A DNA stretch of 64,000 nt from Numida meleagris (lineage: Eukaryota; Chordata; Aves; Galliformes; Numididae), in assembly GCF_002078875.1 (NCBI RefSeq), contig NC_034414.1, positions 28,463,148-28,527,147 of the forward strand. The letters are read 5' to 3'. The translations under genes and the position numbers were made by a program. The notes under the pieces were generated by a model, which saw only the letters and a program-made list of their open reading frames with translations, did not search any database and was not told where the DNA came from. This document shows, piece by piece, positions 1 through 14,226 of the stretch; position 1 is the stretch's first letter, and each line of letters opens with the position of its first letter.

Positions 1-3000
1 TTAAGCCTTCCTAAAAACACACTGCAAAACATAACTCTCCTTTGGGCTCAGTGCATTGAGAAGGGGCCAAAGTCTACTGAAAAATCAGCTCTCTGTCTTA
101 ACCACCCCCAGATGCTGCTTACTCTGAAGACAGTGACAGAATATCAAGCTGAGCAGGACAGGAACCTTCACTGGGACAATACAGTTCCCCTAGTAAGGAC
201 ACACTCTGAAGAGGAGGCTTATTTTTCTTAACGTCATAATGTGGGTAAATGAAAAAAAAACAAAGCAAAGAGATTCGTATACATAATCATATAGTTGTGC
301 ATTTATACAGTTAGACACAAGCACTCACACTTGTACAGGCACTCCTCACACAGCCATCCCATATATGCCAAAGCTACCTTTTACTTTCTTTCCCCCCCTC
401 TTACATTCCTGTCGTCCCCCTCCCTTTTCTTCAGGGCAAGGGGGAGAAAAAAGGAAGAAAGAAAAGACTAATTGCAGCCTTCCACCAATGCAGTCACCAT
501 CTGGTAACTCAAGGGACACATGGAGCCAAATTATCTTAATTAACATGTTGCAACAGCATTTAAAAAAACTATGCTTATTAACACTCAGCTGTGATTAGTC
601 AACCATGGAGGAAGCCTGCTAATGCCACATTAATTATGGGTCTTGTCTTCCTTTCCATTATAAATATGATTTTTTTTTTCCAGTGGCTTCTATCTCTCTC
701 CTAAAAAGAGCACCATTTGCCTCAAATCTTGATCTTAAATGCAAATTCTATTTACATTCTACTAGAGTCAAAATGTTTAGGCTATACGAAGCTTCCACTG
801 GTGCTTCTAGAGTGCTACAGACTGTCTCGATACAAAATGCAGCTTCCTATGTTTACCCCTTAGAAAGCTCCACTTCATTTAGTGAAATCCCTCAGTAAAA
901 TTCAAGCAGAAAAATAATTATTTTGTGTCTTCATATTCCTTTCCCCCTCCAAAACAGAGGCACAAACTTCACTGCATGCTAGGCCAGATAAAATAAGAGA
1001 AAATCCAAGGCTAAAAGAAGAACCAGTTGGCAACAGCTTGCAGCTGGGGTGCAGTTGGAGTCAGCAGCACAGTGGCTCTGAAAAGTCACTCTAACAAAGA
1101 AATCCGCTCTCCTGGTGCCACAATGGAGATTTCCAAGTGACTTTCATTTTTTTTTCCAGGTTTTCCAAGGCCATTTCTGGCCTCCTCGTGCCTTCTTCCA
1201 GACACCCTATAATTACTGCCACATGTTAGGAGAAGGAAATTAAGGAAGTGTTGTAACAACCTTATATGATCTGCAGAATCCAGGATTCTGCTCTTGAAAC
1301 CCAAACCCTCACAACTGCATGAGAAACACCCAGCCAGGTTTTATCATTATTTTCTTTCCTCTCTTTCAAAAATTTGACTAAGGGGGAGCCCCTAAGAAAG
1401 CTACATAGGCTTACATAGCTTAGACTGAGGCTTTCACTAAGAAAGGTGAAGAGTACAAAAGTGTTCACCACACTGGGCAGGGGCAGTTAACTCACCAGGG
1501 GTCTCCTTTCCTCTCACTGGCAGCTCACTCGATTCTAAATCTTGTTTTACATTGCAACAAGGAAAGCATTATTTAAAAAGATAACAGAATTGTCAAAATA
1601 ATTTGATATCCTTTCAAAAAAGGGAACAGGCAGTAATGGCACCAACTGCGCAGAGGCGATTTAGTAGAAAAGGCATTAGCATGGTACTTGAAGTCACGTA
1701 ACGTCCACTGTCCTCGATTACTGGGGCTAATTTTAAACTCCAACTTAGATCTTCCCACAGCCTTGCTTTCTCACCTTGTTCCTGCTCATTTCTTTCCAGA
1801 AATGTACAAATCTAAAAATTGCTCGTAATTCAGAGGTAATCTGCACATTTACCCCGCTGTTTCCTTGGCAGCTCCTAGGTGAGTTTTCCATTTGGGTATA
1901 GTAATAACCCAATGGCGTCTTCTTAGGATAAATACCTGACGAACACTATGGGCTCTGGTTTCAGGAAAACCACCTACCTCTTCAGCAAAACCAATGAGAG
2001 ATGATAACCTAGAAAAGAACATAACTATCGCACGCTCATGCTGATTTTGAGCACTAGATTCTGAGACTACAGAGAGAACTAATTTGTGCTGACTGGTCTG
2101 ACTGAAATAAAAAAATCCCATTATTGACACTAGGAGGGAAGTTCTTTGAGGGGAACACACCTTAACAATACAGCAGAGCAAAACTCATCTCTACCAGCAA
2201 GTGACTAGGGACCTGCAATTTAGCCTCAGGAGGCAACTCCAGGTGACATACTTCGCATGTCTGGTAACACGAGCAGCTGTAGGATTCCACTGCTCTCCTT
2301 TCACCACAGGGTGGAATTCAGGAAGTCACTGCTAATCTACAATACACAACACTAGGCTCCTCCTTACCCAGGCCTTCCTTCCAACCTCAGTTCTGCCATA
2401 GCTCATTTTGTGACTTGGCACTGACCACAGTAGTCCTTACCAGAGAGAGGACGGAAACCCAGAATTTTAGAGTTTAGAAAGAAGCCCTGTCTTCCTATGC
2501 TTGCATGAGAAGATCCCTATGCTAGCCAAGTTGCTTTAAAGCTCTGCCCTGGTAGGTTTCCTTCGTTCACTAATCAGCCTTCTGCAGCAGATTCATTTTT
2601 CATCCTTTCAGCAGCAGCAGCTGTTGCCTCTGACTCAGCCTATCCAAAAAGTACTAATATGGAAGTTTGGCCAAGGCAGATCTAGTAATGGCATGCACAC
2701 AGGAGACTGCTTTGTGCTATGTGCTATTCTACTTTAATCTGTGTGGAAACCTAACAGGAAAGCCCAAAGCCCTAGGTGACTGAAGTTGTTCAAGTTGCTC
2801 TCTGCATTAGGTCTAGCTTTGCTATGGTGTGGTGGGTAAGGAGAGCAATCATGAAACTTTGAGCTGATACATCAAGGAACACTGGAGAATACTTTTTCAT
2901 TCTGCCAAGCCATTTTTCTTCTGACTTTTGGCTCTGTTCAGGACCATTGAACAAATCAGAACCTAATATCTGGGCAGATCTGTTTATCCTTCAGGAATGA

Positions 3001-6000
3001 CTCATCTCTGACGGGGGACTTGTCAGAACAGGCACTCAAATCATTTACCACTGGCTGGGTAGAACTGTGAAGAGTTATTAGTCCTGTCTCGCTGGAAAGC
3101 CTCTCAAGCACACTTCATATTTTCACTCTAGATGTGGTTAGGTTAGCTGTAAATATTAGGTCATATTTTCTACAGGCTTTACAGGAGCTCAATATCGCAA
3201 GCAACTTCTCTGCACAGTCTGGCAGGAAAACAAAAATAGCCCCACTGGGACGCTCCCCAGGTCATTCTGCTCAAAGCTGGAGGCACCTCAGACTACAGAG
3301 CAACTGAAGTACTATACGTGGCAAATCTAGCATTTCCTAGAGCCTCACAACTATACTGCAAGTTGAACCATTCTCAGCTTTCCTTACACTGTTTAGCCGA
3401 AACTCAAACTGGACTACATTATAATTCAAAAAGCTTTAAGACACAGAATGAAGCTGAAGAACCAAGCTTCAAAATAAAAGAATAATTTTCTTCTCCTGAC
3501 AAGAACTAGCTATGACACACCTTTCTAAATTGCCCAATACTTTAACAGCGTTGGGCAACCTAAGCACTCACAAGGTGATAGCAGGAAAGATGGTGTCAGC
3601 CCCTGTATAACCTGCTCTGAAACTTAGCAGCTACTTGGTATCTGGGCTACTCTATATACTAGCAATGCAAGCAGCTGGAGAATATTTGGAAAGAAGGAAG
3701 ATAACTCAGTGAAGTTGTTGGTAAGTTTCATGACTTAGGTGTGACTAGCTAATGGCACCAACATCTGGTGGGGTGCTTTGATTTACAAGTCACAGAAACC
3801 ACCATCAGTTCTCACAGAGCAGACCACATCCCACGCATTCCACCCACTCAGATTCTGCTTGGGATCAACTGGCATATCAAAAAGTAAACAGCAACTTAGT
3901 ATAACACTTACAAACATAGCATATATAAGAATTCAGATTTCCAGTTATCTCATTTGAGAAGATCGTTTCATTATACAGACATAACAGCTTCAAAGTGTTT
4001 GTTTTATAGTTTCATTTTGCCAGTACCTACCAACAGCTCCAAGCAACTCAATGGACTCATGAATTTGTAAATTGTCTAACAAAATGTATTAGGAAATTGT
4101 CAAAAATATACCTCGTAGCAAACACGAAATGTTCCCTTCTGTCTTTCTGGCTCCTCATTCCAAACTCCCACAAGGTAAACAAACCTAAACTGAAACAAGC
4201 CAGGCTTGAAAAAAGGTTCAAAAACCAAGCTCCTTTCACAGCTGGCAACAAGTGTTCAGAAAAGGTGTGTAAGAGGAATTCTCACCCTTTGAGATACTAC
4301 TTGCCTTTTGACACTTCCACTGTAGCCATTGGAACTGAAGTACAGGCAAGTCAAAATATCGAGCTGAAAAAGCTGATAATAAGGCAAGAATAGGGACTAC
4401 TGAGATAGGACCTATTTGCAGCCCCAGATATGACAAAAATTCAAGAAGAGATGAAATACCATTCCTTTCATTTGACTAAAAGAGATTATAAAACACATAA
4501 CCAAAACCCCATTGTATAACTATTTTTAAAATAAAATACTCATAAAAAGGGCCCAGATCCCCTCAAGCCCTGCTACACTCCAGACATACCTCTCTGCACC
4601 TTGCTGCTTTTCAACGAGAAATACAAGGCTACAAACATTCTTTGCTCCTTATCTACATTCCTCAGTCATACAGAAAGACCCTTCTTTGTTTTGTAGCGAT
4701 AAAAATATCAAGTTTAAAAAAAAAGGGGGGGGTTGAAAGCAACCCCTCTCATAACACTTTTGGTCTTTCCCTAGTGATGCTGGAAGGCAGGAGGTGTGAC
4801 AGATGTTCAAAGAGGCTTGAAGACCAGAACTCCAGTTCCTACCTGGTGCCACAGAGTCAGCCACAACACGTGCTGTGGCTGTAAAGACAGTGCCTCCTCA
4901 CAGTACAGGCTAAAACTTTGAAGAGGGATACACTGCAGCTTAGTGGCTGGAGCTAAAGCCAAGGCATAGGGGCACAGGCCTGGACACAAATTCCACTGCT
5001 AGGTAACCTGAAGTTTTTGCCTCCTTGCCTTGGCTTTCCTTTTCACAGAGCTTTCCTGTCTGCCTTTGAGAACACAGAATTTTCAGTTGTCTACAGAGCC
5101 CCATGTAATGATCGAAGGGTTCTTGTCAATGAAATTAATTACACTGGTGACAAAGATTTACAGATTAATTTGACTGCTGTAATATTCAGGTCTTTTTCCT
5201 TATGAAGAAAGCCAAGCCAGATGCAGAATCTCATAGTTCAGTAGTTCTTTCACACAGGTCCCTCTGGCTAGGAATTTACTTCAGCCTTTACTGCAATAAA
5301 GGAAACCAACACATGGCTAGGGACACATATGCTGCATTACTGTCTCGCAGCATTACCGTCTGGTTTTAACTCAGCAAGACTCCCTTTTCTACTAGCTGGA
5401 GGGTTTTTTTGGTTGGTTGGTTTGTTTTGCTGTTTCTTGGAGAGGATTGGAGTTTTGGTTTTGTGTGCATTTTGATGTTATTTCTGACAATTCATTAAGT
5501 TTAGTTTATTATTTTGAGTCACGTGTTTGCTCAGCTCTCTCCAGTGGCTGCCCTCATCTACATATTATCTATACAGCACCATCAGTCATGTCAGAGCAGT
5601 TACTAGAACAGCAAGAGCATTTCTCAGTACAGCGTACAGTTAACAAGATAACAGTGTTGATAATAATAATGTTTGATTGAGTTTTGCCGCATAAAGTAGC
5701 CAGATTCACACCTTGAGGTTAGTATTTCACTTGGATCACTCTTGACTTGGACAAGTCAAATCTAAATGATACTACTACCATTTCAAGGGACTAGATCTTG
5801 GGGTCTAGGACATTGCCTTATTGACACTGGAGTCCAGGTTTTTCCAGACAACTCAGCTGATTTGCAAATGCTGTTACAAAACCCTGTTTCTTTGAAAACA
5901 CAAAACCATTTTCATTCCTTGCTATCCTACACACTTTCCAGCCAGCACTGACAGCATCAAGCTGGAGACATTCCAAGTCTCCCTTTAGCTTCTCACAGAC

Positions 6001-6166
6001 TCACCATGCTATCATTTCTCTTCATAGCCATCTCCTATACATCAGAAAACTTCTGCTAAGCTCCCTCACATCAGACAATGGTTTCTTCAGTTTCAACTGC
6101 CTACCTCCATAAAAAGAGATGGTGTGGTTACGTGGGTTTTTGGCATACTCTTGTTGCTGTTGCAGC

Positions 6167-6187
6167 TTTTTTTTTTTTTTTTTTTTT
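6167..6187. repeat. Poly(T) tract, 21 bases
   Basis: Uninterrupted run of 21 T on the plus strand. There is no recognisable SINE or LINE body beside it, so it is recorded as a simple homopolymer rather than a retrotransposon tail. Confidence 0.9.
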
Positions 6188-9100
6188 AAGTATCTACCTG
6201 TAAAGACAGTTTCTGAGTCTTCCAGATTCAATGATATTTCGGAAATATTAGTGGATACTAACAGCATGTATTACATTGCCACTTGCTCTATTTTGCCCAA
6301 GTTGTCAATCCAAACAGGACAACATTTCAAACTTGGTTTCAAGAGGTACAGAACCATCTTCCCTCTACTGGGAGAGACAGAAGACTTCTGAACAACAGCC
6401 TAATTTTATGTTATAAAATGTTATTATAATAATTCAATTCTACAATATTTTGAGAACCAAGATGAAGTGGGAGGGACAGATTATTCCAAAATACAATTAT
6501 CAGAGTACAAAGGAAAAATTTGGGGTTTTTTGTTTGTTTGTTTTGAGGCTCATAAATCCCCAGAACATGAAAACCTTTTCCACTGCTCTGGTCAACAGAG
6601 AAAATCTCATACCTATAGACAATGATCAAGCACACAAAAGATTTCACAATCACCCTCATCCAACTCACTTTGAATGGGAAACACTAAGTAAGAACAATAA
6701 GGACAGTAGGAGAAATTCAGCTAATAAGAATTTTTTCCCAAAACCACACAAGAACAAAGCAGTTTCAAGAAATTCCTTACATACAAAAAGAGCTCTTAAA
6801 GTGTTCCCCAGAGAAGGATAAAGTAGAGGAAACTTTTTCAGCGTGCCTTAATGCCACCAGAAGTTCTGAACTGAGCACAAACTGGGAAAAATCCATGAGC
6901 ACTTCCAGCTTCTGCAGTGCTGGGTCTGGACCTTGGAAGAATGCCAAAAACATTCCAAGGAGACTTCAGACAAACACAGCAGGACCCAGATCTGCCTCCC
7001 ACAGCAATATGTGAATTCATACAGTAGGAAGAAGTACCCAAATCCCAGTTCTTCACCAGCATCAGAGCTTCTATCTTACACTCCCTCAATCTTAAAAACA
7101 AACGGACAACAACAACAACAAAACCTCTGTTCCCCCCCTATCCCCCTATAAGAGCGTTCATGCTAACAAATCACTTCCCACGCTAACTAATGCAACATGC
7201 CCACTGCCATTCAGTTGTATTTTCTTGTCCCTTAAAGAACTATTGTCCCCAAATTCTCTGAACCACAAAGTCTCTCCTCCCGGTTTAAACAGATGATTTA
7301 CAAGTTAATGCATTTTTTCTTTCTCCCTGGAGCAGATGTTCAATTTTCTCCCTCTGGATTATTGTCTGGTAGAGCCCATAAACGAAGCTTTAGGACCAGG
7401 TAGGGTTTATTAGTAGATCAGTGACAGAAAATCCCAAGAAACAGTATATATAAGCACTTCACAATCAGTGCCCCTAGACCAAGATGCAGTAACTTAATGC
7501 CAGGCTGTACTATGACATCTCTTCAGTTGTTCTAGAGATCTCAGTCTACCAGAAGGTTTGGTGAAAATACCCACACAGTGCTTACAGGTTTCTTAGTAGT
7601 GGCGCAAGAGCCTCTCACGCAGCTTTGAGATCCACTTAATTGTATGGTTCAACCTCTTGCCACTTTGAGAAGTTTCTCACAGAAAGGTAAAAAAAGGCCA
7701 AGTAAAAGACACTAAAAATAGCAGAAATGCTGGCTCCCTGGAGACACACACTTGGGAACTCTCCTAGCTGCACATGCAGATTCCTTGAGAACATTTATAT
7801 AAGCAATACGGATGTCTTACTTCTGAGATCTAGTGGGAAAAGCCACAGGAAAGGAGGTTATTTTGATGCTGATAGATTAGTGTCTAGACAGTAAAACAGA
7901 ACTCCCTAGGAAGAAAAAAACAACAACTGGAGTCAATTTATTGAATGCTATGAATCACCATTCTGCAACTCTTCTCTTTCACACCAACACAGAATTTCAG
8001 AGAATAGTACATGCATTTAATCAGGAAGAGTAAGTGTTACAGAGGTCACAATGTAAATAGGAATGAGAGATCTCCAAACTCAGACTTTATCACTTCAGTC
8101 AAATTTGTCATGAACACATGATGCCTTTAACACCTACTACCTAGGAAGCCTACAGACCAACAGTAAACATTACAAAACCATTCTGTTATTGAAGGCAGCC
8201 ACATTATTACACAGTCTTCCGGCTTTTGTTCATTTGTTTCCTGTCTTCTCTATAATGGGACTGGAAGTCTTTTGGGGAGAGGGTTGGGAAATAGCAACAG
8301 AATACCCACTAGTAAGGCAAGAGGCACTGCAGAGTCAAGACTAGCAGGTAGCACAGAGCTACAAAGACACGAGGAGTATAGCAATTCCACAGCTCTTTCT
8401 TTCAGACCTCTGGCCATTTTCCTTTCTTCCAATGTCCTCCACTCCAGTACAGTTTGCCATTAAAACTGAGAGCAGAGGACAATGACCTAAGGAGACAGCT
8501 TAGACTCAATGGAAACCAGCTCAAGTTTGGGAAAGAAAGGAGAAACGTTAAAGGCATCTACTTTTCAAATGGATTTCCTCTCATAATAATTTGTGTCTCT
8601 CACCAGGATACCAACGAACTACTGAACAGCCCAATCTAAACTCAGTTCCCTCTGTGCCCACCGCTCCCAAGTCACTGTTCACTGGTTAGAGTATTCAGCT
8701 GGAGTTGGACAACACATCCTCAGGCTAACATCACATTCCAGCTGTGCAACCATGAAAGAGCCTTTTAAAACCTCACAACAGCATCTTATGTTAGGGAGCA
8801 AGTACAAGAGGCCTTTTTCCAAAAGGATTTCAAAGTTGCTGTTGCTAAAATACAAGTTCAAGGCCTAGCACTGCCAAGAAATAAATGGACTCATTGACAA
8901 ACCTTAAAATAGTTCTCAGCTCTTAAAATGATCCTGCAATTGTGTAAGAGACCATTTTGCAGTTGAACACATCATTATAATGTGCCAACTTCTACCAGAA
9001 GTAAAGGTGATTTTTCAAGTAGAAGCAGAATTTAACGCCTGGAAAACTAGGGAAATTAACACATGCACAACATCCTCCAGAAGCAACTCAGTCTCAGCTA

Positions 9101-12100
9101 TTACCAGAGAGGATAGAAAACACCTGTCTCATCTCAGATAAATGCAGATTTTAAATCCTAACTTCATATCTTGTCTATGGAGCTCTACAGCATCTTACCA
9201 TTACCCCGTCACCCAGGCCATGAGAGGTTAAGGTAAAGAGGGGGAACAGTTCCTGATCTTCCACATAACTGATATAGAAAGCAGAATGTGGTTTAATCAA
9301 ATGAGCTCTCTCCTTTTCTTCCCCTTTTCCCCCCAACATATCTCCTAGATTAAAACACTTCTTACTCTTCTCAGGAAGACAGTCCATATTTAAGCTATTA
9401 CCAGAATTGGCAGAAAAATAAGCCCATCTGTTCCCCCAAAAACAAACCCATTGTTCTTCCCCACCCTCTTTTTCTTGATACTGTGCCTGAGGATGTAGCA
9501 TACAAAGGCCACCCAAGCACAAAGAAAATTCACCTAGATTATGACAGTGGACTTTTATTTTCTCTCCATATGGAAAGGGGAAATTCTTACCATTCATGAG
9601 GTGGGCGGAAGCGTCTGTCTCATGTTAAACATCATGATCTACTTTTGTATCTTTGCCCTTCCAGCATCAGAAAATAAAGCCAAAATGCAAATCACTGCAA
9701 CCTAGTTACAGCACATCAAGGCCGTCACTGTCACTCTTATTCTCGGGGTGGAAGAGACAGACAGACAGTTGACATTTACTCTTTAGCTCACTGTGTAAAC
9801 AGAAAACAAGTTGCAGTATCTATTCCTCTGCTGCAGAAAAACACTGACCACATAGTTCCCTGAAAAAGCTACATTGCCAGGCCTAATGTCCATTTTGCAG
9901 CAACTCCACGGGGAAGAGTGAGCTACCCAATTGCCATGTTTTCTCAAAGTACCTGCGGTTTTTCGAATTGTCCTTCCCTGTTCCTATTAAACTCTTCATC
10001 AACAATGAAAGTCACCTGTAAGGCACACTAGAATGGTGGGGGGTGGGTCATGATCATACATCTTATTTCAGGGCACGTACCACTGCCACAGTTACAGAAA
10101 TTGCTTGCACTGGAAAGTAAAAACACATTTAAAGCTTTACGTTAACATAATTAAAGGAGTTTGAAAGTAAGAAGCTATTATCATCTGGCAGTCAGAACTA
10201 TGTGTACTATTATTATGCATTCTGAAGACCACAGCTTGGAAATGTCTAATCTCAGTCTAGCATATTTACTGGCAATGAATTTCTAGATCAGAAAAGCTCC
10301 CAGAAAAGCAATTTTCCATAATGCACTGTTCTGAGAGGAGGCCACGTGACCACAGTTGCAAAATTAGGACGCATTAAGGGAATGGGCACACTACAGCAAA
10401 AAGGATTAAACAAATTTCATTAACAAAGTTCGAGGCAATGGGAACTTAACCTGGAAACACTCTTGAGCAATCACAAGCTAGCATACTGAAGTTCATGCCT
10501 AGAAGTAACATTAAAGGAGCAAATACCTGCACACTGCAGTCAAAGAGACTCACAGAGCTGTAGCAGCCTACAGAGAGGGTGTTTTTTGTTTGTTTGTTTT
10601 TAACAAGATGTGCACCTAGGATAACGAGCATCTGCAGTAGTTTCAGCCATGGGACATCCTTGTTCAGTTAATACCCAATGAGATTGACCAAAACATGTCA
10701 CGTTGCTCTCAAACCCCTTCCTGAGACTTGGCAAAAAGGTGATCAGCAAGAAAAAAAGATCAAGGAAATTGTCTCGCCATTACTGCATAAACTGCTTTAT
10801 GCAGCATATTATATTTCAATAAACCATGTCCATTTAGCTGGAAATGCATGATGAGTAACTGAAGCTAACTTTCTTCAAAGGTTACTTGACTAGTAAGTGT
10901 GCTGAGGCAGCATTTGGAAGAAGGCACAAACTCAATCCCTAAACAACTCACTGTGGCAGCAACCCATTCTTTGAGTTGTTTCAAAAAGGCAGGATAAAGC
11001 CATCCTTTTTTTGTACCCCCTCCATTTCTTCCTGGGGGGCATCTACTCCCAGACAATGGTAATTATCTTTACTAAAAGTTGACCAGCAGTATAAGAAAGC
11101 TTCTTGTCTCCAGTCTGCCCAGTTCCATGATGAGAACACACAGAGCTGCCTGAGCCATGAATATTAATGAAGGGAGGCCTAACTCCCTAGCTGCAATTCT
11201 AGCTGGAAAGAAAGATGCTTCTATAGTCCCAGTTCATTCAGTAGCTGGTTAAGCTATTTTCTTCAATACCAGGTATTTATCTGATTGGCATCTTCTGCTC
11301 CAGGAAGGAGGTCTCTCAGACTTCAGAGCATGCTAGCTGCATGACAAAAAGAAGTATAACCTCTCAAGAGCACCCATTTCAAGTAGAATGTGGAAGTGCC
11401 CTATGTGTAGACAGCATTCTTAGAAACTTTTCTTTCACATGCTGCTGTTTATTATGATACAGCACTTCCACAATTTGAGTGCAGATGTAAATTTTTTTAT
11501 TTTTTTTTTTACAACTTCAATGTGTTCGGCAAATTGACATCTCAAACACTCCCTTAAACAGTTACATCTCTATCAACTCTTCCAAGGATTTCCTTTCCAG
11601 TCAGTACAGCTGGTAAGCATAATTTCAGAAAAAAAAAGCAGTCTCATGCTTTTACTAAACTGAATTCTATTTGATTTTATCTCCACTCTTCTGGCTGCTT
11701 CATGTTATTCAGTCTTTACAGGAAGTATACAGCTCTTTCTCAGTATCGTTTTGTCCATAAATTTAAGCAGCAAGATACTAACCCCCCTCCTCCAGACTGT
11801 TGGATAACAGCGGGCAAAACTTTCAGCAGTGTTTCTATGACTTGAGATCTACTCTCCCAGCTGACTACCAGTGGGACACAAGCTCTTTGGATGGAAACTA
11901 AACTAAACCATCAAGAAGGAATTTCTGACAAAGTTTTACTGCGCAAAGATCTCTGCTCTGGCATTCTGCCCCATCCCCTTTCCCCCCAGCTCATGAACTC
12001 TTACTGCTGGTGACAATGAATCATATTAGTCTGTTTAGCCATTTTCTCTCCATATTTCTGTTTTATGCTGACAGGAACAGGAAAGAACAACTTTGTTATA

Positions 12101-14212
12101 AAGTTTTATTTGAATGTTGGTATCTCAGTTGCTTCCCTGCATTTATAATTGCATCTTCTTGTCCTGGTTTCTCTCCTCCTGGTACACTCAAAGCATAGTA
12201 ATTCAGTCCTCTCAACATCTACAGACACAAAGCACTAGTAATGTGGGATATAGCAGTTAAGTTCTTACATCTTTAATTATTTTTACTGAATTGCCTCTTC
12301 TTTTAAAATTCACAGTCTTGTTAAAAGTACATTTGAGAAAACCACAAGTTCACTACTAGCTACTTCCAAGTAATTAACTTCATTAATCCAAACAGGGAGC
12401 AAGGGAAATAGACATACTTTCTCCTTCATGCTTTTTTTTCCCCCCTTCTATTCTTACTCCATGCTATTTATAAATGCTCTTATCCTACTGAATATTGTAA
12501 GGCAGCAAAAAGTAGAATGGATAAGGGCAGGTTATCTTTCTCTTGCAAGCCTTAAAACAATAACTGTTCTGAAATTGAGAAGACAGAGGGCTTTCTCCTC
12601 TGGTCTGTAAATCTACAATTTGATCAGACCCTCAGAAACTAGACTGTTAGTTGTTTCCTGCTTTCTTTACTTCCTACGTTTTTAATTCACAGCATTTAGA
12701 TTTGCAGTTTTACTTTTTCTCCAACCTGCTTCCATCATTACACTGAACATTTCTTCATTTCTACTATCACTACCAGAAAAAGTGTTTAGAAAAGAGGATA
12801 GACAAACTCATATATGCTCAAAACAGCCATGTAAAGATGTATGGCAGCCAAGTCTAACTGTAGAGTCAAAAGAGTGCTCCAGAGTTGGTTGCACAGTACT
12901 TCAGTGAGTGACTCCGCAATGAGAGAACAGCCAAATTTGCACAGCTGTCTGCTGGCACACTTGCAGAAACAGAAAAAAAAAGAAGAGGACAACGTGGTGT
13001 GACAGTAGCAATTTACATCTCTGCCAAATCTTCTGTCCAGCTCACCTGAGCCACAGAACACCCAAAAGCTCCATCTTCACCAAGTGCAATTCAGTTGAGC
13101 ATCTAGAGTCAAGGCACCCCAGCCTTGTTTAAGTTTATGGATAGATCTGTGCTCTACAGAAATAAGAAGATTTAGAAAGACCTGGAGATTGGTAGAGTTA
13201 AAAATATGCTCAGTAAGTACACACATACACACTTTATCAGCAGCCACCACACTCCTGGAAGGCCTCCCACAGTTCCTGTTTTCATACAGAGAAGTTAAAT
13301 GCCTCCCTTCCTCAGGGCAAATACCCGGTGCTGTTTACAAAGGAAACTGTACTTTTGCTCCTCCTTGATGCCCTGAGGGACAGCTTACATAGGGCCCAGG
13401 CCTTCTGTCTCATTCAGGAAGAGCTAAGCAGTTTCTCCACTCTGTCTCGAGCTTTTTGTCCACCTACATCAGCCATGATACACCACAGGAGGCCCAGTCT
13501 GTGGCTGGCCCTAACAGCGCAGCTCCCTTCTGAGCAACGGACAGTCATGACTCAAGCCAGCATTGCTTTGCAGAATGACTTGTTGAATTAGGCCCCCTGC
13601 AAACATGCTAAGTAAGAAAAGTCCTTATGGGCACATGCAAAGTTTATGCCTGTGAACACTTCAACCTATGTACGTAACCACGCATATCTACTTAAAACAT
13701 ACTTTTCTCTGGCTGTTCAACAGTTCGGCACTCTGCTGAGGACAAGGTTTCAGGCAGCTATCGGCATTTACTGCCAAGTGCCCTCCAACCCACTGTCACA
13801 CTGTCAAGCCAAGGTGCTCCTATCTTGGACACTATGAGTCAGTTACTAATTTTAGTGTCCAAATGTGGTCAAGAGGTTGCACAAAGTACTCTCGCCTCTC
13901 TCCTTAGTGTGCATTGAAGACAAATTCCCTTTACTCTCTTGCCCCAGGGACCAGATGACCAACTTGCCTGGCCTCTTCACTTCTACATCTAATGGAACTG
14001 GAGAGCACACGGTGACCATGATGATATTCCAATAGAGCCCAGCGTACACAAGGCCTTAATGTGAGATGCGAATACAAACAGTGTCAGAAAGGAGAAAGTA
14101 AACTTAGTAAAAAGCTAATATCAGTTGAATACTGAATCGAAGGGTCAGGAAGTAATTTTCACTATAGGAATTTTTGGTTTTAAACAACAAATTTATGAAA
14201 TACAATCTTCCT

Positions 14213-14226
14213 CCCCCCCCCCCCCC
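14213..14226. repeat. Poly(C) tract, 14 bases
   Basis: Uninterrupted run of 14 C on the plus strand, giving a G14 tract on the minus (transcribed) strand. Length errors in assembly are likely at such a run. Confidence 0.9.

Noticed and set aside
1970..2020. Small exon-like segment on the minus strand (TTCTTTTCTAG acceptor, GAAGAG/GTAGGTGG donor)
   Set aside because: The 31-base length would break the phase-1 frame coming from the microexon, and the donor is weak. It is too likely to be accidental.
6167..6187. Poly(T) and other A/T tracts as tails of retrotransposed elements
   Set aside because: No element body, target-site duplication or processed-gene sequence could be recognised next to them.
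9175..9597. 140-codon minus-strand frame starting at an ATG
   Set aside because: It has no recognisable domain or signal peptide. The ATG is followed within a few bases by a donor-like GTAAGAAT, which suggests coincidental motifs. Its length is compatible with chance.
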